A DNA stretch of 64,000 bases from positions 62,001-126,000 of the forward strand of contig NZ_JAUXYL010000023.1 of the NCBI RefSeq assembly GCF_030694375.1, written 5' to 3'. Numbering within the stretch: the stretch's first letter is position 1; every line of letters begins with the position of its first letter. This DNA is from Algoriphagus sp. GTDB taxonomy: Bacteria > Bacteroidota > Bacteroidia > Cytophagales > Cyclobacteriaceae. The position numbers and the translations under genes are program-made. This document shows positions 45,841 to 54,598 of the stretch, one piece after another. The notes below the pieces were generated by a model. The model was not told the DNA's origin and did no database searches. It saw only the letters and a list, made by a program, of their open reading frames with translations.

Positions 45841-46500
45841 ACAGTGTTCAGTCACAGTAGGCAGAAAGTTAAGTCAGAAGTATAAATCAGAAATCTGAAA
45901 GGCAGTCTTAATTGGCTGTCTTTTTTTTGGCTCACAGATGACGCAGATAAGCACAGATAAGAAAAAAAATCTGCGTAGCTCAGCGAATTTTTCAGCGCAA
46001 ATCCGCGGGATATTTTCAGTATTCAGTCTCAGTTGGTAGAAAGTCAAGTCAGAAATCTGAAGAAATGAAAGGCAGTCCTTAGTTAGGCTGTCTTTTTTTG
46101 GCTCACAGATGACACAGATAAGCACAGATGAGAAGAAAAAAATCAGCGGAATTCCGCGCAGATCAGCGGGATATTTCCAGTGTTCAGTCACAGTTGGCAG
46201 AAAGTTAAGTCAGAAGTATAAAATCAGAAATCTGGAAGGCAGTCTTAATTGGCTGTCTTTTTTTGGCTCACAGATGACGCAGATAAGCACAGATGAGAAG
46301 AAAAAAATCAGCGGAATTCAGCGGCTTTTTCAGCGCAAATCAGCGGAAAAATATTAATGAGAATTCAGTAATGAGCCTGGATGGAATTTTAAGTCAGAAA
46401 GATAAATTCAGAAATCTGAAAAAATGAAAGGCAGTCCTGGTGATTGCCTTCTTTTCTTAAAAAAGCTTACAGATGGCTCAGATTGTCACAGATGCAATTA
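45841..46500. repeat. Tandem array of about four 160-180-bp units
   Basis: Units begin near 45842, 46018, 46178 and 46360. Each contains TTCAGT, then AAGTCAGAA and AAATCTGAA words, then a terminator-like AAAGGCAG/CTGTCTTT hairpin with a T-run (45898, 46068, 46235 and 46427), then CTCACAGATGACGCAGATAA and an AATCAGCGG-type tail. Units 1-3 are close copies and unit 4 is diverged. Two frames open across it (45874-46191 minus, 46109-46357 plus) are by-products of the repeat. Confidence 0.85.
45898..45928 (+). terminator. Terminator of aguBA, first repeat unit
   Basis: AAAGGCAG pairs with CTGTCTTT (one G-U) around a short loop, followed by eight T. Similar hairpins at 46068-46099, 46235-46264 and 46427-46455 repeat this signal downstream. 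Confidence 0.65.
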
Positions 46501-46644
46501 ATCTGTGGTTTTCGGGGCCAACTGTGAATAAACCTAAGTCTCGTCTTAACCCTAAAGACTGGACACTCTTCCATAGAAAAACTACCTAATACTTGATACT
46601 CGGTATGAAATATTCCTTAATTTCAAAGCAAATACCCTCAAGTT
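46501..46644. other. Short leader ahead of the PycTM-like gene
   Basis: AT-rich DNA between the repeat array and the next start codon. It must hold that gene's promoter, since four terminator-like hairpins lie upstream. No exact sigma box is evident. Confidence 0.35.
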
Positions 46645-47217
46645 ATGGAAGAACCAATTTTGGAGAAAAAAAAGGATAAGGATAAAACTGAACGCGAAAG
46701 GCAGACTTTTTACCGCGTCACTTTCAAAAATAACTGTAATCTCCTTCAAATCGCAGACAATAAGGCGAATATTATCATCAGCATTAATGCCTTGGTGATT
46801 TCATCTACAATTGCGATCCTGGGCTATGGTTCCATGTCTCAATTGATCGAAATCAATTCACCATTAACCATCATACCCATTTTACTATTCTTAGGTGTGA
46901 TCCTCACTTCCACCATGCTTGCCGTTCAGGCTGCCAAACCATCAATTATCGGGAAAGCAAAAAATCAAGAGGCAAAACCTAAATCTAGCCTCATGTTTTT
47001 TGGAGAAAGCGCCAAATACACCATGGAAGATTACTTGGAAGAAACCCGAAAAATGCTCTTGGAAAAAGACTCCATTCAGGATCATATGTCAGTTTCACTT
47101 TATTACCAAGGCAAAGTGCTTGATCGTAAATACAAATTAATCCGAAAGGCTTATGAAGTATTTGTGCTTGGATTGGCTGTTGGGATTGTCATTTTTATCG
47201 CTGTCTTGATGTTTTGA
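46645..47217 (+). CDS. Stand-alone PycTM/DUF5706-like membrane protein
   Basis: A 190-residue membrane protein. After a highly charged N-terminus (residues 1-20) it has FKNNCNLLQIADNKANIIISINALVISS, the hallmark of the Pycsar effector TM (PycTM, formerly DUF5706) domain. A second TM covers about residues 76-96, a polar middle section follows, and a C-terminal TM covers about 172-189. In Pycsar anti-phage systems such proteins respond to cCMP or cUMP and damage the membrane. Here there is no HD domain and no cyclase gene nearby, so a defence role is only a possibility. Confidence 0.7.
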   Translation: MEEPILEKKKDKDKTERERQTFYRVTFKNNCNLLQIADNKANIIISINALVISSTIAILGYGSMSQLIEINSPLTIIPILLFLGVILTSTMLAVQAAKPSIIGKAKNQEAKPKSSLMFFGESAKYTMEDYLEETRKMLLEKDSIQDHMSVSLYYQGKVLDRKYKLIRKAYEVFVLGLAVGIVIFIAVLMF

Positions 47218-47333
47218 GTTGCGCATTTACAACTCAACCGCAAAAAAATATCACTTTTCGATTTAAACGGTATGTGAATTAAAGTTGAATAGCTGCATAT
47301 TTACCTATTACCTATTTAATCTAATTCTTCAGC

Positions 47334-49265
47334 ATGTTAGTTCTTTTTTTTGTCCTTTGGACCACTTTTCAATCACCACAGGCTTTTCCTGATAGTATAC
47401 AACATCTGGTTTCCAAAACCGAAAACGATTCGCTCAAGGCCGTTCTTTTTTATGACCTTGGCAAGCATTATTATGGCATTGATCAGGATACAGCCATTTT
47501 TTTTGCCAAAAGCGCTATCCGGCTTGCCGAAAAGCTCGGCTTGGAGAAGATTAAAGGAAACGCACTCAACATCATGGGTGTAGCCCAACTGATCAGGTCA
47601 GATTACGAAGATGCCTTGAAAACGCACCTTCAGGCACTCAAAATCCGCGAAGCCTTGAAAGATTCTACAGGAATGCTGGAGTCTAATCTAAACATCGGAA
47701 ATGTCTATTACCGAAATGGGGAAATGGCTAAAGCCGCCGAAATGTACCAAAAAGCCTTAGTATACGGTTTGGCGATCAAGAACCTTCGGGGCCAGTCTTT
47801 GATTTATAACAATCTCGGGAATTATCATAAAGACCGGTGGACACAAAATCAAGATCAAAAAGACCTTGATCTTGCGCTGAATTACCTCCAAAAGTCCCTT
47901 CAAATCAAAGAAGAACTGAAGGATAGTCATGGCTTAGTGAATACACTTACTCAGTTGGCAGAGCTGAATATGAGTGACCGGGGAAAAGCGAGTGGGTATC
48001 TTTTAAGAGCCTTGGATATTGCGGAAGCCAATCAGGATGTTGAAAATAAAATCAACGTGCTGAATGAGCTTTCCAACTATTTTTTGCAAGGGAAAGATTA
48101 CGCCAAAGTGAAAGAATATGCGCTCAAATCCTATCAATTAGCCAAAGATGCCAATTCGCATTTTTACATTTCCACCACTGCAGAATATTTGGTAGCGGCT
48201 GCTTTGGGACAAAATGACTATAAAGCAGCTTACGAATATTTGGTTGTGAAGAAAGCTTCAGATGAAGCCCTTTTTAATGATAATCGCCAAAAAGTGCGAG
48301 AGGAGCTCCTGATTCAATATGAAACAGAAAGGAAAGAACTTGAAAATCAGCAGCTGATTCAGGATCAGGAATACCTTGACCTTTCCCTTCGAAGAAGAAA
48401 TGAATTATTGATAGGTTCGGGATTACTTCTAATTGCTTTTGGGACTTTGTTTTGGTTCCAGAAAAAAAACCATCTAAAACTTAAAAACGCGCACGTACAA
48501 CTTGAAAATGCCCATGTCCTGGCAAAGGAACAAAACAGACGAATTCAATCTCAGGCTGACCACTGGAATGAAACCAATCAAGCTTTAACCAAAGCCAACC
48601 AATTTCGGGATAAAATATTTTCGGTCATTTCCCATGATCTCCGTGCTCCTTTTTCCTCATTGCATAGCATTATTCAGCTTTGGGACAAAAAGTTGCTTTC
48701 TCAAGACGAATTGCAAGAAGTCATGCCCTTGATAGCAAGGGATACGCATTCACTTTCTCAAATGCTCAACAACTTACTAATCTGGTCCCGGGAGCAAATG
48801 GGAGTGGAGGAAGTCCAGCTCAGCACATTTAAGCTTGGAGAATTGGTGAATGAAAATGTGGAGCTCTTGATTTCTCAAATAAATCTCAAGAACCTTGATT
48901 TCACACATGAAAACCAAACTGAACTTGAAGTCCATTCAGACAGGGAAAGGCTAAGTTTCATTGTGAGAAATATTCTGATGAATGCCATTAAATTTTCTCC
49001 CGAGAGGGGGAAAATCAGGGTGGATTACCCGAATGGGAGTGAAATTAGAATCACTGATTCCGGACAAGGAATAGAACCTGAAATTCTATCCAAGCTATTT
49101 TCGGACCGTGTAAATTCCCAAAAAGGAACAGCAGGAGAATCAGGTACAGGAATAGGCCTGATGCTGAGTAAGGAGTTTGCTGACAGCCTTGGTGCTGAAA
49201 TCTTGGTCGAAAGTGAAGTTGGGGTAGGGACCAGTTTTAGAGTTGTATTGAAGCAAAAGACCTAG
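47334..49265 (+). CDS. TPR-containing sensor histidine kinase
   Basis: A 643-residue protein. An N-terminal export signal (residues 1-17) is followed by about six TPR repeats (residues about 35-310), a coiled coil, one TM (about 358-375), then HisKA with phospho-acceptor His434 in FSVISHDLRAPFSSL. HATPase_c has NILMNAIKFSPE (N box), ITDSGQGI (G1) and GTGIGLMLSKEF (G2). The TPRs would be periplasmic sensors of a protein partner. No response regulator is adjacent, so it is an orphan kinase. It lies 116 bases after the PycTM-like gene; co-transcription is possible. Confidence 0.9.
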   Translation: MLVLFFVLWTTFQSPQAFPDSIQHLVSKTENDSLKAVLFYDLGKHYYGIDQDTAIFFAKSAIRLAEKLGLEKIKGNALNIMGVAQLIRSDYEDALKTHLQALKIREALKDSTGMLESNLNIGNVYYRNGEMAKAAEMYQKALVYGLAIKNLRGQSLIYNNLGNYHKDRWTQNQDQKDLDLALNYLQKSLQIKEELKDSHGLVNTLTQLAELNMSDRGKASGYLLRALDIAEANQDVENKINVLNELSNYFLQGKDYAKVKEYALKSYQLAKDANSHFYISTTAEYLVAAALGQNDYKAAYEYLVVKKASDEALFNDNRQKVREELLIQYETERKELENQQLIQDQEYLDLSLRRRNELLIGSGLLLIAFGTLFWFQKKNHLKLKNAHVQLENAHVLAKEQNRRIQSQADHWNETNQALTKANQFRDKIFSVISHDLRAPFSSLHSIIQLWDKKLLSQDELQEVMPLIARDTHSLSQMLNNLLIWSREQMGVEEVQLSTFKLGELVNENVELLISQINLKNLDFTHENQTELEVHSDRERLSFIVRNILMNAIKFSPERGKIRVDYPNGSEIRITDSGQGIEPEILSKLFSDRVNSQKGTAGESGTGIGLMLSKEFADSLGAEILVESEVGVGTSFRVVLKQKT

Positions 49266-49287
49266 GCCAGTAGCTTAGAAAAAATAA

Positions 49288-49323
49288 GAGGATGTAAGGG
49301 GGCAACCCTTACATCCTCCTTTT
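49288..49323 (+). terminator. Strong terminator after the histidine kinase gene
   Basis: GAGGATGTAAGGG and CCCTTACATCCTC form a perfect 13-bp stem with a five-base loop, followed by CTTTT. Confidence 0.92.
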
Positions 49324-49365
49324 AGTACCAATGTCAAACTGTGATGCGAAGGTTTTCAAGCTTTT

Positions 49366-50685
49366 TTAAGATCCTTTTTTTAAAGAAACTTTTGCGCTCC
49401 CTGGCCTTACCTCATAAATCACATAGCTTCCTTTTTCATCTGTTTGTACTTCAAGGTTAACGTTACCTTGGCTTTGTGCCAGTTGTACCGATGTCCAACC
49501 AGCCGGAACATAGGTTTTCAGGGTCAATGGGACAGAATAGGTCTCAGGATCCAAACTTGAAGATAGCTCAACGGTGATTGCATTTTTGCTTACTTCTGTA
49601 CTTACCTGTGTAGCCTTTCGCTCTCGGAGGTATTTGGTCACTTCGCGGAAAGTAGCAATCCACAAATTTGGCTCATTTGCCTTCATATAGGAAAAATACT
49701 CCACCAATTCAGATCTGGTTTTTGGTTCCCAGCCCAGATTTTCGATTCCGTGAAAAACGAGGACCAGCCAGTTGTTGTCATGAGACATGGTGGTGTCTAC
49801 CCAAGCTTTCATCTGAGTGATATCGATGCGAGTCACCGGCCCACGTTGCCATTGTACATATTCTTTGGTGGATTCTCCCGGCGTCATTTTGCTGCCACGG
49901 TTGATTTCTTCCAGCCAATCTTCGGGCATTCTATTGCGAAGCGAAGGATAGACTTTATGCGCAAATTCCATTACCCGTTCGTTTTCTGTTCCATAAGGTC
50001 CCTCTGCACTGAAGGTGGATTCAGGGCCAATGAATTTGAGCAAGTCAGCTTTGCTTTGCTCCAGCTCATACAGCATGTTGACCTCATCAAGAGCTGCCAA
50101 TCGGGGATGAGTGACGGTGTGGGAAGCAATCTCATGACCTTGGGCCGAGTAGGATCTGTACTGCTCCCAAGTAGTGGTATCTTCGGCATTGTTGTGAAAA
50201 ACGACATCATTGGTGTTTTTCATTGTGCCTCTACGGATTTTGGTGTAGCCTTCATCGATCAATGCATGTGCCTCGGCTACTTTTCCCTGCTCAAAAAGCG
50301 AACCTGCGCGTGCATGATAGTCTTCAGCCTCGCTGCTACCGGTGAAGGCAATCAAAGAGGCCCGCTCGAAAAAGTTGGTGGAATCAGTTTTGATCCTGGC
50401 GGTCTCGGAGATGATTTCCTTTGGGTCTCGTCCGATGAATTTTCCTTTGCCCGAACCTTCCACTTTTCCCGTGATGATGTAAAAAGTAGCAGGTAGCGCA
50501 AGGCTATCCATGATGGGTTTGGCAATGGTGAATTGGTTGACAATGCCATCATCGTAGGTGACGGAGATGGCTCCTTTTTTATTTCCTTGGAATTTGGTGA
50601 TTTCTGTTTGACCGACGATCGGATCAGTTTTAGTGCAGGCTAAGCCGATAAGGCCCAGTAAGGGTAAGTAAAGGATAGATTTCAT
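49366..50685 (-). CDS. Polysaccharide deacetylase-family lipoprotein with insertion
   Basis: A 439-residue lipoprotein with the signal ending GLIGLAC (lipidated Cys17). The NodB fold has SVTYDDG with Asp45/Asp46 and the metal-binding pair His189/His193 in GHEIASHTVTHPRL. Between these lie over 100 residues (about 74-175) of helical, charged sequence, far longer than the usual spacing. After the catalytic core comes a C-terminal beta domain of about 85 residues. It would remove acetyl groups from surface or wall glycans in the periplasm. The substrate is unknown. Confidence 0.85.
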   Translation of the reverse strand: MKSILYLPLLGLIGLACTKTDPIVGQTEITKFQGNKKGAISVTYDDGIVNQFTIAKPIMDSLALPATFYIITGKVEGSGKGKFIGRDPKEIISETARIKTDSTNFFERASLIAFTGSSEAEDYHARAGSLFEQGKVAEAHALIDEGYTKIRRGTMKNTNDVVFHNNAEDTTTWEQYRSYSAQGHEIASHTVTHPRLAALDEVNMLYELEQSKADLLKFIGPESTFSAEGPYGTENERVMEFAHKVYPSLRNRMPEDWLEEINRGSKMTPGESTKEYVQWQRGPVTRIDITQMKAWVDTTMSHDNNWLVLVFHGIENLGWEPKTRSELVEYFSYMKANEPNLWIATFREVTKYLRERKATQVSTEVSKNAITVELSSSLDPETYSVPLTLKTYVPAGWTSVQLAQSQGNVNLEVQTDEKGSYVIYEVRPGSAKVSLKKGS

Positions 50686-51002
50686 TTTGGGTGGATTTTT
50701 CAGAATTAAATATCCTTAATTCTTTCAAAATCAAGGAAACCGCTCATCTAATACTCCCCTAAAAGTCAATTAAGTTTTATTCAAAAAATCATTTAAAAAG
50801 GAAGTGTTTTTTGAAAAATAATAATTTCTGATTTTTTAAAATCAATATTTTTCATCAACTCTGATGAAAATATTAAATTATTGAAAATCAATAATTTATA
50901 GCATTTTTTTTAAGATATTTTTAACTTAGATAGGCATTTGTGTTCGGTGCAAAAACAGGCTTATAATTACTTACAATCCAACCTAATCCACATCACTAAT
51001 GA
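50686..51002. other. Very AT-rich divergent region
   Basis: About 320 bases with runs of A and T (AAAAATAATAATTTC, AAAATCAATATTTTTC and similar) between divergent genes. No ORF. It is a plausible site of both promoters, but boxes cannot be called confidently in such a composition. Confidence 0.4.
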
Positions 51003-51060
51003 AATCGAGCCTGCCTGAGGCAGACAGGCATGACCTAAAAGTCACACATTGGGATGACCA
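51003..51060. repeat. REP-like hairpin element, copy C
   Basis: The 27-base core at 51003-51029 is identical to copy B. It is followed by a small second hairpin (TGAC and GTCA around a short loop) and CACA. It lies 23 bases upstream of the Tat-exported DsrE-like gene and would be transcribed in its leader. Confidence 0.7.
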
Positions 51061-51082
51061 TTGATAATCAAATTAAAAACAC

Positions 51083-51763
51083 ATGAAACCCAAAACGAGT
51101 AACTCGAGAAGAAACTTTCTGGGGGCTTTGGCTTTAAGCACAGCAGCAGGAAGTTTGACAGGATTTACCCATCCCGCATCGGTAAATCTGATGGATTCAA
51201 ACAAGGAATCCTTGCATGAGGCAGACAAATGGTTTGAGGGCATCAAAGGCTCTCATCGGGTGGTTTATGATGGCTCGACACCACATGATGGATTTCCAAT
51301 CATCTGGAATTGGGCGTTTTATATGACCAATAATGAAACGGGCATCCCTGATTCAGATATGACCGCCATGACGGTGTTACGTCATTCGGCCATTCCTTTT
51401 GCTATGGAGGATAGACTTTGGGAAAAGTACAAGTTTGGGGAGATATTTTCCCTGACTGACAAAAGTACCAACGCTCCTGCAATAAGAAATCTCTATTATG
51501 AGCCAAAAGATGGGGATTTCCCAATGCCAATTATCCAGGGAATTAAACAACTCCAGGATAGAGGTGCCATGTTTTGTGTTTGCAATTTGGCATTGAAAGT
51601 TTATAGCGGTGTCGTGGCTAAAAACATTGGACTCAACCCTGAGGAGGTAAATAAGGATTGGTTGAGCGGAGTACTGCCCGGGATTCAGGTAGTTCCATCA
51701 GGTGTTTGGGCTTTGAGCAGGGCACAGAAAGCAGGATGCGGATATATTTTCGCCGGAGGCTAA
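51083..51763 (+). CDS. Tat-exported DsrE-like protein
   Basis: A 226-residue protein. SRRNFLGALALS near residues 8-19 is a twin-arginine signal, so it is folded before export. The middle (VYDGSTPHDGFPIIWN, then MFCVCNLALKVYSG) and the end (LPGIQVVPSGVWALSRAQKAGCGYIFAGG) have the layout of the DsrE/DsrF sulfur-relay fold. A cofactor is suggested by Tat export, but no haem or metal motif is clear; two Cys lie in FCVCNL. It is co-transcribed with a second, smaller DsrE protein, 19 bases apart. Confidence 0.7.
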   Translation: MKPKTSNSRRNFLGALALSTAAGSLTGFTHPASVNLMDSNKESLHEADKWFEGIKGSHRVVYDGSTPHDGFPIIWNWAFYMTNNETGIPDSDMTAMTVLRHSAIPFAMEDRLWEKYKFGEIFSLTDKSTNAPAIRNLYYEPKDGDFPMPIIQGIKQLQDRGAMFCVCNLALKVYSGVVAKNIGLNPEEVNKDWLSGVLPGIQVVPSGVWALSRAQKAGCGYIFAGG

Positions 51764-51782
51764 TTGTATATTGAAAAGAGCC

Positions 51783-52196
51783 ATGAGAAAATATCTGATT
51801 ATCCTGTTAAGCCTCGTACTTTCTATTCAGGTGTATTCCCAAGAAAAGCCTGTGCAAATAGTCTTTGATGTGACGAGTGCAGATCCTTTGGTGCATGAAG
51901 CGACCATGAGGCATGTGTCTGAAATGTCGAAGAATTACCAAGATTCAAAGTTTCAGGTGGTCCTATATGGAGGATCTGTGAATATGGTAGTTAGTGAGAA
52001 ATCTTCTGTTTTAAAGGAAATAAAATCGTTGGCTTCCAATAAAAATGTTGGATTTGCTATTTGTGAACAAACGATGAAAAGAAGGAATATCACTGCCGAT
52101 CAACTAATTCCAGGTGTAATTATCGTCCCAGATGGAATCCTGGAAATCATCCTAAAACAACAGCAAGGATGGGGCTATATCAAGGAAAGTAATTAA
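51783..52196 (+). CDS. DsrE family protein, exported
   Basis: A 137-residue protein. The signal peptide ends QVYSQ near residue 19. The mature part QIVFDVTSADPLVHEATMRHVSEM leads into FQVVLYGGSVNMVV, then a single Cys in GFAICEQTMKRR and VPDGILEIILKQQQGWGYIK, the DsrE-like arrangement. It starts at the ATG; a TTG four codons upstream is less likely. With the Tat-exported gene upstream it may form a periplasmic heteromer with a sulfur-trafficking role. That is inference. Confidence 0.8.
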   Translation: MRKYLIILLSLVLSIQVYSQEKPVQIVFDVTSADPLVHEATMRHVSEMSKNYQDSKFQVVLYGGSVNMVVSEKSSVLKEIKSLASNKNVGFAICEQTMKRRNITADQLIPGVIIVPDGILEIILKQQQGWGYIKESN

Positions 52197-52216
52197 AAAA
52201 AATTAATCTGAAAATG

Positions 52217-52247
52217 AAGAAAGCCACTGAAAAGCGGCTTTCTTTTT
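52217..52247 (+). terminator. Terminator after the DsrE pair
   Basis: AAGAAAGCC and GGCTTTCTT pair around a 10-base loop, followed by a T-run on the plus strand. It lies between convergent genes and may act both ways. Confidence 0.8.
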
Positions 52248-52252
52248 AAGTT

Positions 52253-52948
52253 TTAGTAGGTGTATTTTACATAAACCCGCTTAGTCAGCGTCTGATTGTC
52301 AGTTTCAACCAGCATATCGGCTGATTCAGCCATCGCTACTTTTGCATTCATGCTGTACATCGGCTGAGGCCTGTAATTAGGTTCCATCGTCACGCTAAAC
52401 ACCCTCAGTCCTCTGATAGACAGTGTGGTTCCGATCAGCATGGCCCGCGCTTCAGCATCTTTCAATGCATCTGTCAAAAGTGCATTTTCAAGCGACTTTC
52501 GAGTAGTCTCAGCAATTCCAAAATTAAGATTGTAACTCATGTCTCCGGAGTTTTGGATTGCACTGACGATTTTTTGCAAATCCTCATTGGTTACCGATGT
52601 GACAATTCTTAGGCTTTGTCGGGCCACGTAACCGTCGTCTCTGCTAGTACCACCTTGATAGACGCGATTCACATCGACGGAGTAATTATCAGCCACCAGT
52701 TTATAATCTCTGATTTTTGCCTTTTTCAATGCATCCGACAGAGCTTGGGTTTTCTTGTTCAAAGCATTTACTGCATCAGGGACTTTAAAAGCTTTTTCTT
52801 CCAGATTAATAGAAAAAACAGCCTCGTCAGGGGCGATTTTGCGCTCAGCATATCCTTCCACTTCGATCAGTGGGACTTGTTGGATTTGCTGCGCAAAAAG
52901 GGGTGAGGCTATCGCAAAGGCCAAGAATAAAATCAGGATTCGTTTCAT
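52253..52948 (-). CDS. SIMPL domain (DUF541) periplasmic protein
   Basis: A 231-residue exported protein. The signal peptide ends SPLFAQ (residue 20). The mature part begins with LIEVEGYAERKIAPDEAVFSINL and continues with Asn/Lys-rich helices and YSVDVNRVYQGG, a DUF541/SIMPL pattern. Such proteins are periplasmic or outer-membrane-associated and poorly understood; some affect oxidative stress. The 74 codons open upstream lack coding character and are preceded by repeat-like DNA, so the ATG before the signal was taken. Confidence 0.85.
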   Translation of the reverse strand: MKRILILFLAFAIASPLFAQQIQQVPLIEVEGYAERKIAPDEAVFSINLEEKAFKVPDAVNALNKKTQALSDALKKAKIRDYKLVADNYSVDVNRVYQGGTSRDDGYVARQSLRIVTSVTNEDLQKIVSAIQNSGDMSYNLNFGIAETTRKSLENALLTDALKDAEARAMLIGTTLSIRGLRVFSVTMEPNYRPQPMYSMNAKVAMAESADMLVETDNQTLTKRVYVKYTY

Positions 52949-53254
52949 AGTTTTATGAGTTTTCAGTGCTGTATAGACAAAAGACGAACCAGAAATGAAA
53001 GAGCTACAGTCGAAAGGTTTACTTATGTTCAAATTTGCAATATTTAAGAAGTACGATTTACGAGGTACGAGGCAAAAAGAAAGTTTTGATGGTTCAAGGG
53101 GTTCAATCGTTTTAATAATACCTGGTATTGAATGATGTACATTGCGTAACTCCAACTCACTTCTTACCATTTACCACTTACTTTTTACTGCATAACTGCC
53201 AACTGTGACTGTGCCTACTGACCACTCAGACTGATCACTGCGACTGTCAACTCC
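52949..53254. repeat. Degenerate minisatellite-like intergenic DNA
   Basis: About 300 bases between two minus-strand genes. At 53158-53260 it contains words such as CTTACCATTTACCACTTAC and repeated ACTG/ACTGAC steps, similar in reverse orientation to the gap at 62657-62860. No gene is seen. Confidence 0.5.
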
Positions 53255-54223
53255 CTACTTCCTCCACTCAATCACTTCCATTGTATTGATCTCCGGGCCA
53301 CCGCCTCGATTGGCCGAACCTGCATGGACGTAGATTTTTCCACCCAAGAATGCCACACCGGTCCCATGTCTTCCCTGAGTCAAATTAGGTAATTTGCTCC
53401 AAGTATGTGTTCGGGTATCCAATACCTCGACCTCTGCATGGGCCGGAGTTTGGGCTTGACTTTCGCCGTTGATAATTACCAAATATGGTCCGATCCCGAG
53501 ATTCGAATTACCGGCTCTGGGAGTGGGGATTTCTGTTTCGATGGTAGTCCAGGTAGATGTTTTGAAGTCGTAATAATCGATTTCATTGTTAGTCAGCTCC
53601 AATACTTTCCCGATTTTGGCATAGGAAGTTCTGCCTCCGGCAAGATATAGTCGATCCCCGACCAATGCCGCACTCACATGATCACGGGCTCTGGGTGCAC
53701 TGGGTAGTGATGTCCAAACCCCGGTCTGCGGATCCAATTCGTCAAACCAGCGGACAAACCCATCGAAGTGCCCATCCTGAATTCCGCAGACCATGTAGAT
53801 TTTGTCATTTCTGACAAAAACTCCGGCCGAACCACGCATTTTGTTTTCAGGTAGTTTTGGGCCATCTCTCCAAGTTTTGGTTTTAGGGTTGAAGATTAAA
53901 GCATTTGGAATTGGGGTTTCATGAGGATATTTACCTGTCAATGCGCCAACAACCCAAATTTCACTTTTATAAGAAACAGCCTGAAAATGGTGGATTTCCA
54001 TCGGTGCATCTGCCAGCTTGGTCCAGGAATTGGTTTTGGGATCATATTCATCCACAGGCCGTTCTCCACGACCGCCAAGCGCGTAAAGTTTACCATCGCA
54101 TTCCACAAAGGAACTCTCGTGACGGGAAGTGGCCTCGGTCTTGGGTTGGATGGTGGTCCAGGATTCTTGGGAAAATGCTCCGAATGAAAACAGGAGGAAT
54201 AAGGAGAGTAAAATAGGTTTCAT
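53255..54223 (-). CDS. Secreted kelch-repeat beta-propeller protein
   Basis: A 322-residue exported protein with signal peptide ending GAFSQ near residue 19. Five to six kelch repeats follow, each with a Gly-Gly and an aromatic/Trp spacing: CDGKLYALGGRGERPVDEYDP, WVVGALTG, VGDRLYLAGGRTSY, and GGKIYVHAGSANRGGG. They form a beta-propeller used for protein or glycan binding. Some such proteins are mutarotases, but I see no catalytic signature. It is monocistronic. Confidence 0.88.
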   Translation of the reverse strand: MKPILLSLFLLFSFGAFSQESWTTIQPKTEATSRHESSFVECDGKLYALGGRGERPVDEYDPKTNSWTKLADAPMEIHHFQAVSYKSEIWVVGALTGKYPHETPIPNALIFNPKTKTWRDGPKLPENKMRGSAGVFVRNDKIYMVCGIQDGHFDGFVRWFDELDPQTGVWTSLPSAPRARDHVSAALVGDRLYLAGGRTSYAKIGKVLELTNNEIDYYDFKTSTWTTIETEIPTPRAGNSNLGIGPYLVIINGESQAQTPAHAEVEVLDTRTHTWSKLPNLTQGRHGTGVAFLGGKIYVHAGSANRGGGPEINTMEVIEWRK

Positions 54224-54538
54224 AGGTGGGTTGATTTTGGTTGCTTAGATATTCTTAGCGCAAGTTATGAAGTAAGTTAAGGCTTTTCGGGATTTATTTT
54301 TCCCGCGGATCGGCGCAGAAAAATTCGCTGAATAGCGCAGATTTTTTTCTTTAAGGAGCAAATTTTCCTTTTGTCGTTATTGGAATTGTCGCCTAAGTGA
54401 GTGTCATCACTCACTTTTATTCTTTTTTTTGAAAAGCCGTGAGACACTCACAATAGCAGGATGTGCAAAGTAAACACGAGAAAATCCTCGACCATCTGCG
54501 AATTTTTCAGCGGGAGATCAGCGGGAAATGGACACAAA
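54224..54538. repeat. Intergenic region with inverted copies of the tandem repeat family
   Basis: At 54301-54350 a segment is, in reverse complement, very like the AAAATCTGCG...CAGCGAATTTTTCAGCG tail of the array at 45960-46010. A further partial copy lies at 54495-54530. Between them AAGTGAGTG-TCAT-CACTCACTT (54395-54416) is a perfect hairpin with T-rich flank. No ORF is credible. Confidence 0.6.
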
Positions 54539-54567
54539 TAAAAAACCACGAATCGCTCCGTGGTTTT
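54539..54567 (-). terminator. Terminator of the aromatic amino acid operon
   Basis: On the minus strand AAAACCACG and CGTGGTTTT pair around a short loop and run into TTTTTTATTT. It lies 32 bases past the tyrA stop and closes the six-gene operon. Confidence 0.85.
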
Positions 54568-54598
54568 CTTATTCAAATTTCAAATCTCGAATTTCAAA

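Noticed and set aside
45874..46357. Small proteins encoded in the tandem repeat (105 and 82 codons)
   Set aside because: They are internal repeats of the DNA unit in opposite strands, with no start context or family resemblance.
45841..46500. CRISPR array
   Set aside because: The units are 160-180 bp and similar along their length; there are no short repeats with unique spacers and no cas genes.
49750..50496. A 248-codon frame opposite the deacetylase
   Set aside because: Antisense to a gene with intact catalytic motifs; the composition is not protein-like.
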